A stretch of 64,000 bases of DNA from Peltaster fructicola. Lineage: Eukaryota > Ascomycota > Dothideomycetes. Below the pieces are notes generated by a model. It saw nothing but the letters and a program-made list of their open reading frames with translations, was not told where the DNA came from and did not search any database. This document shows, in pieces, positions 55,032 through 64,000 of this stretch (the first letter of the stretch is position 1; each line of letters begins with the position of its first letter). Location of the stretch: NCBI GenBank assembly GCA_001592805.2, contig CP051140.1:1675501-1739500 (forward strand), in the 5' to 3' direction. The position numbers and the translations under genes were made by a program.

Positions 55032-57975
55032 TCATTTCCCATTCATCATAGCCTGGAGACCACTCCATTTCTGTTTGATCGTATCGAGCTCAGTTTGTGT
55101 CTGTGTCGAGGTCAGCAAGGCACATGCAAGATCATACTCCCAAACATACCTCAGCATGGGTCAAGCTGATCTTGACCAGCTGCTGCTCAGCATTCTCAAG
55201 CTCGTCTTGTAAGTGTCTGTTCTCGTTCTGCACTTCCAAATTTCGCTGCATGATTCTGTCCATCTCTTCTTTGAGCCGCTTCTCGACCTCTGCCGGCTGT
55301 GAATCGACCATCTTCTGCAGCTCCTGGACCTGCATCTCTAGAGCTTCCTTGGCATCATGCAACGTGTCATTCTCGATCTTGTACTTGACCAGATCTGACG
55401 CAATGCCGACATGCTCAGAGTCGTGTTGCAGGACGCGGTCCTCTAAGGTCTTGACTTTGTTAAGTAGTGTCGAGTTCGTCGTACGTAGATCATCGAGTTC
55501 AGCCTCTCGTTCATGCTCAGTCCGTCTCTGCTCTTCCCATTCTACTTCATATGCCTGCAGCAACTCAGGTGAGATCTTGATACGTGTGACGTCCTGCACG
55601 AGCTCATCAGCTCGATACAGCTCCTTATCAGCTCCACCTGAGACAGAGCCGAAGAAGCCTGAGTCAAGAATAGATGACGCTGACGGCGATTTGTCAATAT
55701 AAGCATCGAAGAGCTTCTCCTTGAGGAATGTACTGAGTTGACTCATATCCTTCATCTCGAGAAGAGCCTCTCTGTTCTTCTGCATCAAGACGAGTCCAAA
55801 TCTCAAAATTGCTGTCAGTCCTTCGCTGAAGATCATGTCGTACACTCGCAGGACCAGCTGCAGTGGGAAGCGATATGCAAATAATGTTAGGAACCACTGC
55901 GTGGCATAGAGGTTTGGCGAGACATGTCGTCTCTTCAGGTGGCAGAAGAGTGCAGGTTCGTGATCTTCCAATAGTCTTTCGAATTGGTACAGCCTCAAAT
56001 GCAGACCGGGCATGTCAGGCTCGAAAAGAGTTCGGACCTGGTAGTGGTGCATCAACCGTATCAGTAAAGTAAAAGCCTCCTCCTCTGACATGTTGAACAA
56101 TAGCGGCATAGCGATGAAGTTGATGCCTTGAGCATATCCCACAGGCGTATCGAACAGCGCGTATGCTTTGCACACACCAAAGAGACCATCCTGAAGTCCT
56201 GCGGATTGTGTATACTTGCTGAAAGATGTGCGTGCGCCGAGGTCACGCCTTATGGTCTTCTCGAGCTTCTGTATGGCTGCCGATTCTCGCTTGTGCTTCT
56301 CTGCCAGCAGCTTGTGTTGCACCTCAGCAGTGCTGCTTTCGATCGAGGGTGACGTTGTTGTGAGAGATGAGTCTGCAGCAGCATCTGGGGTCTCCGATAT
56401 ACTGGATCTCGAAGACGTGCTTGATTCCTTCTCTGGCTGGCTGATTTCAGAGTCCGTACGAGGTAGAGCGGGTGGCTTGAGATCAGACTCCGTTCCTCTA
56501 GTCTTCAGAGTCTTGTACAAGGCCTCCAGCTCCTCACTTTTGCTCTCCGCAAGGACCTGCCAAACAACGCCGCGGATAGCAGCTGGAATGCCCGATGCAA
56601 TAGCTTGAGACAGCTCATCTCCGCTCGTCCTTGCTACAGCAGCAGGGCCTTCATATACTACGCTTTGCCAAAGATCCCAATTTACAGGTGCAGGTTCCTT
56701 TGATGGTCCCGCAGACATGCCAGAAGCTGTGCCTGGTGGTAGATTCGTGTCCAGCGTTGGGCTTTTGAGCTGGCTTACGGTTGACGAAGTTCTCTTTGTT
56801 CTCGTCGCCGTCTTGGAAGCGTCGACTTTAGTCTTGCCGTCCATGGGATCCTCGTGCTCAAAATCGTGATCGCCATCATCCTCGTGCTGCTCTTCTTGCT
56901 CGCGCAGTGTCCGAAATCGATCTTGCAAGCTCGGCCGTGTGCTCTCCGTATCCTCAGCACCATCCGCGATTGCAGCCAGATTGGCAACTGAAGTGCGATC
57001 GTAGCCGCTTGCACTATGGGCTGAGTTTCTGCGATCTACACCAGATCCTCTTGAAGGCGACTGTGCGTTCTTGCCCATACTGCCCATGCGTCCCAAGAAT
57101 CCTCCGAAACCACTTGAAGCTTTCCTTAAGATGCCAGGCGCTGGAGTTGAGGACTGCTTGGGCGGCACCGGTGGAGGTTGTGAGTCGTCGATAGCAGAGG
57201 AGCTCGCTTCGGTGCTGGTAAGGTCGGTTGACACACGCTTTGAGGGTGATCCTTGTCGTGCGGTGTGCGCGGGCGAGCTACTGCGAGGCGTGTTGCTACC
57301 GTCGACTTTTACAGGAAATCGTCCAGGCGATGCACTGCGGTCGCGGCCGTTTGGTCCAGACATCAATCGCTGCGATAGTGGTCTCGGTCTCGACGGCAGC
57401 GGTGTGTCTGACCCGACTGAAGGTGTCAAGGAGCTGCGTTTCGCTGCAGATTCAGCATCGGGCTGGGTCGGTGCGCTCTTCCCTAAGTCTTTCGCCGTTG
57501 ATGTGTCGTCGGCACTTGCGCTATCAGCAGGTATAGGCTCCAGCTCTTCAACCTTTGCTTTGGGAGTGTCTATAATGTCTTCGCTGGTGTGTTCCTTGCT
57601 TGTCACATCAGTATCACTCGTCGCTGCTGGCACATCCACTGTGATGTCTTCTGATGTCTTCGTCTCATGCTCTTGTTCGTCCTCCTTCTTCACCTCCTCG
57701 TCAGCCATGGTTATGCGGATCGGCGGTGGAATAGGTCGTTGTGCGGCGAAAGGTCCTAAAGGGCTGCGAACAGGATAGTTGTAAGGTCTGATAAGTCGTC
57801 TCCGATCAAGAACATGCGTTCTCGAAGTATTGCAATCAGCAACAAGAGGGGCAAGAGGGACTCTGTTGGTGTAGGAGCCGGTAGTGTTAGAGAAGAAGCT
57901 TTCGCTACGTAGGGATTCGCGAGTCAATGTAGTATTATTATTACGTGTAGTGGTTGCTACCGCTGTCATGTTCAT
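55032..57975 (-). CDS. TBC-domain RabGAP of the Gyp5 type
   Basis: A GTPase-activating protein for Rab/Ypt proteins, about 964 residues; Gyp5 relatives act on Ypt1 and Sec4 in ER-Golgi and polarised secretion. Exons 57975-55150 and 55100-55032; the second (TQTELDTIKQKWSGLQAMMNGK) is reached by a 49-base intron (GTATGT...ACACAG). The first 400 residues are disordered, Ser/Pro-rich. The TBC domain spans about residues 423-730, with the arginine finger in IRRDLGART and the glutamine finger in GYAQGINFIAMPLLF. The RDLGART start is preceded by AEKHKRESAAIQKLEK, as in Gyp5/Gyl1. A coiled coil fills the C-terminal 150 residues. An ATG at 57708 (MADEEVKKEDEQ) is an alternative start. Confidence 0.9.
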
Positions 57976-59223
57976 ATATACAGCGAGGAGGACACAGACA
58001 TGGCGGATATGGTCATGTCGAGTGTTTTCTCCAAATAATTAACCTGCTCAGCATTAAACTCCAACACGTTTCTTGTCAGCCGTAAGCAACTCCTCAGAGT
58101 AGAGAGACAAGGTGAATTTAGATACTGTAGATCCCAACTCAGGTAGCCAACACTCCCTAGCAACCAGGGCTACCGTTAGCGACGCTTAGTTAGTCTCAGG
58201 GGGAACCATTCTTTTACTTCTGTTTCGCTACAACCTGTTGGCGATCAGCACAAGGACATCTCGAACCTTTGCTGCATCGCATGCCCGGTCAGTAGTCGCT
58301 CATGACGATCTTCATCTTCGCCGGCTTATCGCTGCAGCGTAGTTCATATGCTTGAGTGAAGCATCCGCGCGCGAGAAAAGCGAAGTCAAGCAAAACCACA
58401 AGTCGTACTATATGCTGTAGCGTGTCACGTGCTCGATGAGCCACAAACTGCAGTGCTTGGAGTCGATGGAGCACAACTGCACGACCGACCTGTCCGCCGT
58501 CTTACCAGATCGTTTTACTGCGACATCTATGGCTCAGTAGAGGTGGAGTCTGGTGCTAGCAGTATCGCGGGAATAGCCAGAGATGGCATACCAGAGGCAC
58601 TTCCAGCATGCAATAGCAACATGCTCTATCCTAGAGTACAATTCGATCGAATATGGCTTGAACCAGCCGCGTGGAGAGACGACACTCCTCAGCGACAGCC
58701 TGCACTATAATTTTGTCGTCGAAGGAGTGCTTTGCTCGGACATCAAGGTTACCTGAACGAGTTCGACAATTGCCAGCAGTCAGTAAGGTATCCTCAAGCG
58801 GCGCATTGATGCCGGCGGGAGATCTGGCGACTGTTGCGGTCAACTCACGCGTAAGCGCAGTGCCTGTTGATGGTAGTGAAAGACGATATTGTGCCTTGCT
58901 CGAATGGTAGTGCTGTCCACATGCTACCCAACAAAGAGCCAATCTGGGGACCATACACGCAAGCTGATCTGCTTCACGACTTGAGATGTAGAGTAAAGGA
59001 ATGCTGCGGCGAGTGTTACCTCGAGTCGGGTGGAGGATTTGTTGTAGAATAGTAGCCTGCTTCTTTAATGTGAGACGCGGATCTGCAGCTCAGTGGGGAC
59101 GTCACTACATCGGCCGAACCAGACATTAACCACACTGTATGCGCGCAACAAAGACTACTCGAGCACTTACGTAGTCGCGTCTCGCAAGTGCCAGCTCCTT
59201 CGTCGTCTCATGGTGTCGCCATC
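57976..59223. other. Divergent intergenic region with an open coding-like stretch
   Basis: 1.25 kb between the RabGAP and SEC6. A plus-strand frame with no ATG, about 58352-58710, has protein-like composition (LGVDGAQLHDRPVRRLTRSF and VQFDRIWLEPAAW), and a 60-codon ATG frame at 58870-59052 (NKEPIWGPYTQADLLHDL, CCGECYLESGGGFVVE) follows. They could be exons of a small unrecognised gene or remnants of a lost one. The rest should be promoter for both neighbours. Confidence 0.3.
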
Positions 59224-61518
59224 ATGAATGATGGAGTCTACGAAGACTCAACCTCGAAGCTCGCCGAGCTACTCAAACACCCAGATGACCTCGATAAGCT
59301 TCCCTCTCTGCGCGCAGAGTTCACGCGCAAGAAGGCCGCAATCGACTCACAGCTCAAGCATGGATTGAAAGAGCAGCTTGAGGTTACGCAGAATGGCATG
59401 TCCAGTATCACGGATGGTCAGAAGATCGTCCAGGCGATCAAGGAGGAGATGATGAAGATCGAAAAGCTATGCGCCGAAGCGCAAGGCATGATTGTGGACT
59501 TCTCCGAGATCAATCGCATGAGTGTGATGCAGCGAAACTTCTCGACTGTGGAAGCTATGAAGAGCAGTATTGACGGCTTTGGCGAGAAATTGGCCGAGCT
59601 GGACGAGCTCTTGAAGGAGGACGACGAGGACCTGGAGAACCAACCAAATCTATTGGCCATACACGCTGGACTGAGTGAGCTACGAGACGTTCGAGATCAG
59701 GCAATGGACCAAGTCAGAGGCGCAGAAGGCGAAAGCGGACTCGAGCTTATAGAGAACCTGCCGCTGGACAATGGAGTTACCTTGCGCGACTATTTCGCCA
59801 AGCTCGACGACATCATCTACCAGTTCGACGAGCACGTTGGACAAGCATGTATCGACATCGTGGGTCTTGTACAGACTGGCAACAATGGTCTTGTTGTTCG
59901 CCTGGCGCTGATCATAGAAGAGGAAGAGAAGAAGGATAGGCGCGTGAAGGCACTACAAGACGCTGAGAGAGAGTTCCAGGACGTCGCTTCGAGATTCAAG
60001 AGCATACAGGTCGGCCACAGAGAGCTTCGAGGGTACAAGAAAAAGTTCTTGCAGGCGGTCGAGTACAGTGCACAAGCTCGCTTCGAGGCTGAAGTCAAAC
60101 CTGACTTTGCCGATGATCCTGAGCACATTGAGAAGGCCTTCAAGTGGTTCTTCGATGACCTAAACGCTGTCAAGCTGGGTATGCAAGACCTTATGCCGAA
60201 GAAGTGGAAGATCTTCAGATCATTCACCACCATATATCACCAACTGATGCACGACTTCTTGATTAGCCAACTCGACGACAACAACATAACGCCCGTACAT
60301 ATGCTCGCTATCTTGAACTGGGTGGACAAGTACTACAACAAGATGCTACGGCTTGGATTTAAGGAGGAAGAGCTCCTGCCACACGTCATCGACTCAAGGG
60401 AGGCCGAGCTTGTGCGTGACTACAGATCGTTGATCACAAAGGCTGTTGAAGAATGGATGGACCGCATGGCGAACACCGACCAGCAGCACTTCTTGAACCG
60501 AGCTGAGAATGTTCTCGAGCAGAATGCAGACGGGCATCTCCATACCAAGAGTCTAGGAGACACCTGGACTATGCTGCGAGAACAGCTTGCCGTGGCTGAA
60601 TCATCTGGTCGGCCGGATGTCATCGAAGGCGTTATTGAGGCCATGTACGTTGCTCTCAAGCAGAGATTACGCATGTGGGAGCGTCTCATCGATGAAGAAG
60701 CCCGCAAATTCGAGGCTGGTCAACTTGGACAAGAGGCTGTCAGCTCGTTCCACGATTGGCTGGTTGCCGTGGCCAACGACCAGATCACGAATATCGACGA
60801 TGATCCATCGTCCGGCACTATATCCTACCTCACGCGGTTCAAGGCTGATCTCGAACCGCTTGTCACACCAGCTTTCCTGGTCATGACCGCTCCTGAGCAT
60901 GAGGCATTGAAGAATGCCTACGTTGATCTGAGCACACACTGTCTGATGCAATTCGCCAAGACGATCTTCAGTGTCGACTTCCGCAGCACGATCGTAGAGT
61001 TCTTCACACAGAACTGGTACAGCAAACAATTCGTCGCACAGATCATTAGCACGTTCGAGGACTACCTCAACGATTACAGTGCTGTTTTCCATGCATCGTT
61101 GCAAGAGATTCTCATCGAGGAGCTCGCGGACGAGCTGCTGGTAAGATATCTCTGCGCCGTCCGCAACAAGGGCGTGAAGTTCAGGCGGCAAGATCCCTTC
61201 ACGCAACAGATTCGCAATGATGTTGTTACAGTGTTCAAGTTCTTCGAGAACTACCCAAACACATTCGAGATTGTCAAGGAGAAGTGGCGAGCAGCAGGTC
61301 TGTTCGAAGGTCTCCTGTCGGCAGGAAAGGGCCAAGAGATCGTTGATGCCTACGAGCGGCTGAAGACCGCATACTGGGATGTACAAATCGGCTGGGTGGA
61401 AGCAGTATTGAGGTCCAGAGATGACTTCGACCGAAGCATGCTAGTTAGTGTTAAGACCGCGGCTGGAGAGATCAATGTCGAGCGAGGCTTGGAGACGGTT
61501 ATGGGCAGGGTTAGGTAA
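59224..61518 (+). CDS. SEC6: Exocyst complex component SEC6
   Basis: A core exocyst subunit that tethers secretory vesicles to the plasma membrane at growing tips and septa. 764 residues, single exon. The N-terminal helical part reads KLAELLKHPDDLDKLPSLRAEF and TRKKAAIDSQLKHGL; a coiled-coil section follows (QAIKEEMMKIEKLCAEAQG). The C-terminal SEC6 helical bundles contain ILNWVDKYYNKMLRLGF, WMDRMANTDQQHF and VKFRRQDPFTQQIRNDV, all close to the fungal family. The frame extends upstream to a GTG at 59188, but ATG 59224 (MNDGVYEDSTSKLAELL) matches the family start. The stop is 53 bases from the convergent ATP5 gene. Confidence 0.93.
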   Translation: MNDGVYEDSTSKLAELLKHPDDLDKLPSLRAEFTRKKAAIDSQLKHGLKEQLEVTQNGMSSITDGQKIVQAIKEEMMKIEKLCAEAQGMIVDFSEINRMSVMQRNFSTVEAMKSSIDGFGEKLAELDELLKEDDEDLENQPNLLAIHAGLSELRDVRDQAMDQVRGAEGESGLELIENLPLDNGVTLRDYFAKLDDIIYQFDEHVGQACIDIVGLVQTGNNGLVVRLALIIEEEEKKDRRVKALQDAEREFQDVASRFKSIQVGHRELRGYKKKFLQAVEYSAQARFEAEVKPDFADDPEHIEKAFKWFFDDLNAVKLGMQDLMPKKWKIFRSFTTIYHQLMHDFLISQLDDNNITPVHMLAILNWVDKYYNKMLRLGFKEEELLPHVIDSREAELVRDYRSLITKAVEEWMDRMANTDQQHFLNRAENVLEQNADGHLHTKSLGDTWTMLREQLAVAESSGRPDVIEGVIEAMYVALKQRLRMWERLIDEEARKFEAGQLGQEAVSSFHDWLVAVANDQITNIDDDPSSGTISYLTRFKADLEPLVTPAFLVMTAPEHEALKNAYVDLSTHCLMQFAKTIFSVDFRSTIVEFFTQNWYSKQFVAQIISTFEDYLNDYSAVFHASLQEILIEELADELLVRYLCAVRNKGVKFRRQDPFTQQIRNDVVTVFKFFENYPNTFEIVKEKWRAAGLFEGLLSAGKGQEIVDAYERLKTAYWDVQIGWVEAVLRSRDDFDRSMLVSVKTAAGEINVERGLETVMGRVR

Positions 61519-61571
61519 CTCCATGATGTTACAAAAGGAATCTTTTCAGCCAATTAGCTCTAAATGTACAT

Positions 61572-62348
61572 TTACAAAGTGTCCTGCAGCAGCTTGTTCA
61601 TGCGAGCCATCTTGCCTGATGCGCTGAGGTCGATTGTCCTGTCACCGATCTCAACGATGAGACCTCCCTTGATTTCTGGGTTGACCTGGGTTGTGTTAGC
61701 ATTCGTATATACCTTCTTCCGTCTTGCTTACCTTGGGCACAACCTTGAGCTTCTTTCCTTGTCCAACATACTGGCTCTTGCTGACTGCGGTTTCGAGCTG
61801 CTTGACGATCTTGCTGTCCAATGGTGTGGCAGAGGTGATAGTCATCTCAACCTCTCCACGCGAAGCGCTGATGAGCTGAGCGAACTTCTCAGCAACGCCA
61901 TCAAGTACGCCCAGTCGGTTGTTCTCAGCCAAAGTGTGGAAGAAGTTCTTCAGTGTGTTATCCTTGTCCTGAACATTTGTGCTCTTCTGCAGCTCCTGCA
62001 CGATCTGCTGCTTGTCCTCTGCTGACAGAGTTGGAGAGCTGATCATGTTCTGAAGCTTGGTGTCGCGCTTGAAGGTCTGAACGAGGCTGTCCATTGCCTT
62101 TGCAACGGTATCGAGAGATGAGCTCTTTGCTGCTGCGGTGTACTGTCACTGTGTTAGCTTGCGAGCTTACGGCTGCTGCATGGCGATCGCACCAATGCGC
62201 TGGCGTATGTGCCATCGAGACCGTAGAGAGGAATTGGGGGACGGCTGTTGGCTGCAGCTTTGGCATCGGCGAAGGTCCTGCTGGCGGTGATGGACATGCG
62301 CGGAGCTGCCACGCGGGCAGCTCGTGGTACGACACGGCTGGCGAACAT
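61572..62348 (-). CDS. ATP5: ATP synthase subunit 5 (OSCP)
   Basis: The oligomycin-sensitivity-conferring protein of mitochondrial F1Fo-ATP synthase, part of the peripheral stalk. Three exons, 62348-62193, 62142-61732 and 61685-61572, give 226 residues. Introns of 50 and 46 bases both carry GCTAAC branch sites. The basic N-terminus (MFASRVVPRAARVAAPRMSI) is a mitochondrial presequence; the mature part begins PPIPLYGLDGTYASAL|YTAAAKSS. The C-terminus VNPEIKGGLIVEIGDRTIDLSASGKM is the highly conserved delta/OSCP signature and lies wholly in exon 3. Confidence 0.94.
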
Positions 62349-62707
62349 TGTGGTGATGAATCGTAGGGCGTCAGCGATTGATTCGTGGGCAGAAGGAGCT
62401 TCTTGCAAAGTGAGGTGTTGCCAATGCTTTCCGCGTCGGCAAAATTCCGGGAAGCTCCGATCGATTGGACGAAACTCGACATCACTTGGAGACTGACAGC
62501 CATTGCACATACAATCTATTGTTTTATAGAATTGTGCTGCATCTCCTCCCGACCTCACGTCCTGCAGTCTCAGGTGCTATTGTATATTGTGAATGCCCGA
62601 AGAAATTCCACAAGTAGCTTGGCACCGACTATTGTAGCCGGGAGATTATTCCATTCACGACTTTTGTGAATGGCACAAGTTCGATCAAAGGTGTTATACA
62701 ATCATAT
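62349..62707. other. Intergenic region, no gene seen
   Basis: 359 bases between the ATP5 start and the bL28m stop. Open frames here continue exon 1 of ATP5 upstream without an ATG of its own and are leader. Confidence 0.4.
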
Positions 62708-63850
62708 TCAGTGGAACGACAAGCCTTCCGGTCGAGTCAGCGACGCGTCTGGCAGCGACGTAGCTTCTGATACTCGGTCTGATGAACCTTGCGGGCCACC
62801 TTCGACACCTGAAGTAGCGTGCTCATCACTCATCTCGGTCAACGACGCAGGAGCGCGCGGTTCCGTGGCCGGCTCTGACCTCAACGAGATGCGACCTCCC
62901 TCATCCTTGGTCCATCGTTGCAGCCACTGTGCAGCTGTCAAGAAAGCATCCCGCTCTTGTATATCCTGTTCCGTTACCTCTTCTGCAGGGTCGATCTGTT
63001 TATATTGAGCCAAGGCCCTCTCATAATCTCCTTGTCGAGACTGAAACCACCTCATTCTGATAGCTTCTGGTATTGGTAACTGCTTGGCGAGTAATCGCTC
63101 ATGTTCGCAGGTCTCCCAGTCCTTCAATGTCGCCGTGGGCGAAAGCTTGCCCAGCATTGCGATCAAATGTGATCGCCTCGACTTTGCGTTGACCCATTTG
63201 TTTCCTTCTAGCTTCACATATTCGAATTTGTTCACTCGGAACCTCAGCTCGCTTTTGTTCGTCTGTAGATTGTCCAGAACTGCGTTGGCGTCGAGCTCTT
63301 GTGCTGCTTCATTCGACAGTGGAGGTTCCTCAATGCTGAGCTGTGCAAGTGCTGGTAATCCGAGTGCTTTACGCTCCTTGCGGAAGCGTTCTTGGATGGT
63401 TTCCGTCTGCATGATTGCCCATCGCAACCACCATCCAGCCTCACCTAGCTCCTTGATACGTGCTTCTTTCTCACCCAGCAGATACTCGTCAAGTCCGCCC
63501 AGCTTATCAATCGTTCGCATGACCCTCGTTGTGACACGAATCTTGATATGTCTTTGTAATGCGTGGCTGTATAGCTTTTTGGCTTTGACGTTGACTGACC
63601 AGGACCGGCGAAACCTTGTCTTGTACTCCTCTGCTGTGTTGTTGCCGAAGCGAATCATCTGTCCGCCGTACAGTCCTTTCGAAGATTGCTTGTACCATCT
63701 TGTTGGTCCTGGTGGATATGCAGGCACAACATCTGCTACGATTTCAGGGTCGTTGGCTCCGAGACCAAGAGATACCGTTCGTCTTGCAGATGTTGAGAAG
63801 GCACGAGCGCCAATCTGAAGCTGTAGCGAGCGCTGACATATGCAGGTCAT
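62708..63850 (-). CDS. MRPL24: Mitochondrial ribosomal protein bL28m
   Basis: Large-subunit mitoribosome protein L28 (named MRPL24 in yeast). 380 residues, single exon, start at ATG 63850 (MTCICQRSLQLQIGARAFSTSARR), a clear mitochondrial presequence; the frame begins at a GTG upstream. The L28 core is at about residues 55-130: KGLYGGQMIRFGNN, TRFRRSWSVNVKAKKLYS, LQRHIKIRVTTRVMRTIDKLGGLDEYLLGEK, with the fungal continuation IKELGEAGWWLRWAIMQT. The C-terminal 200 residues are a fungal extension ending in a low-complexity Ser/Glu/Pro tail. Confidence 0.9.
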   Translation of the reverse strand: MTCICQRSLQLQIGARAFSTSARRTVSLGLGANDPEIVADVVPAYPPGPTRWYKQSSKGLYGGQMIRFGNNTAEEYKTRFRRSWSVNVKAKKLYSHALQRHIKIRVTTRVMRTIDKLGGLDEYLLGEKEARIKELGEAGWWLRWAIMQTETIQERFRKERKALGLPALAQLSIEEPPLSNEAAQELDANAVLDNLQTNKSELRFRVNKFEYVKLEGNKWVNAKSRRSHLIAMLGKLSPTATLKDWETCEHERLLAKQLPIPEAIRMRWFQSRQGDYERALAQYKQIDPAEEVTEQDIQERDAFLTAAQWLQRWTKDEGGRISLRSEPATEPRAPASLTEMSDEHATSGVEGGPQGSSDRVSEATSLPDASLTRPEGLSFH

Positions 63851-64000
63851 TGCGATGGTGGGTGAGGATAGCTGCACGAGAAATTATGTTCTCGATCACC
63901 ATCAAGCATGAAGCTCGGGAGTGTCGTGCGGCCACCACGAATCATGACTCGCGAGCACACATGGAGATCACCACGGGTCGACAACATACTTGCACACAGC

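Overview
This window is nuclear DNA from a filamentous ascomycete, most likely a dothideomycete. Genes are compact, with GT-AG introns of about 40-65 bases and branch sites of the CTAAC/CTGAC type. The set of conserved genes (SPO22/ZIP4, Afi1/MesA, DSC3, an Atg28-like protein, a HET-domain protein, DUF3431) is typical of Pezizomycotina. The species cannot be named from the sequence. No rRNA, CRISPR array or intact transposon was recognised, and no tRNA was identified by eye.

Left part (1-25.9 kb) is mostly accessory. It holds a five-exon cytochrome P450, an Atg28-like coiled-coil protein divergent from the CoA-pathway enzyme PPAT, a large HET-domain protein with membrane segments, and an F-box-like protein. 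Three neighbouring genes then each look damaged: a DUF3431 protein, a Delta24-sterol-reductase-like FAD protein and a fungal multi-span membrane protein. An alpha/beta hydrolase follows, then a 3.2 kb gap (19.65-22.86 kb) with many protein-like scraps on the minus strand, a second F-box-like gene and a single-span membrane protein.

Middle part (26-43 kb) has a conserved fungal protein with a proline/glutamine-rich tail, mitochondrial uS8m, a peroxisomal 2-hydroxy-acid oxidase with C-terminal SRL, a G1 cyclin with an unusually long upstream region, an alpha/beta hydrolase divergent from Afi1/MesA, a serine-rich protein and APC11.

Right part (44.6-64 kb) is a dense housekeeping block: SPO22/ZIP4, RuvB-like 1, ISA1 (mitochondrial Fe-S assembly), a Dabb-domain protein, DSC3 (Golgi E3 ligase), an RCC1-like protein, a Gyp5-type RabGAP, exocyst SEC6, ATP synthase OSCP and mitochondrial bL28m. 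Gyp5-like RabGAP, SEC6, Afi1 and the cyclin all touch polarised growth and secretion; ISA1, OSCP, uS8m and bL28m serve mitochondria. These links are functional themes, not operons.

Many gene starts were moved to the first in-frame ATG because the longest open frames begin at GTG or TTG. Exon joins were worked out by eye from splice signals and protein continuity. Nothing in the window stands out as a clear new system; the most unusual parts are the damaged gene run at 12.3-17.2 kb and the unexplained stretches at 19.7-22.0, 34.6-35.9 and 58.3-59.1 kb.
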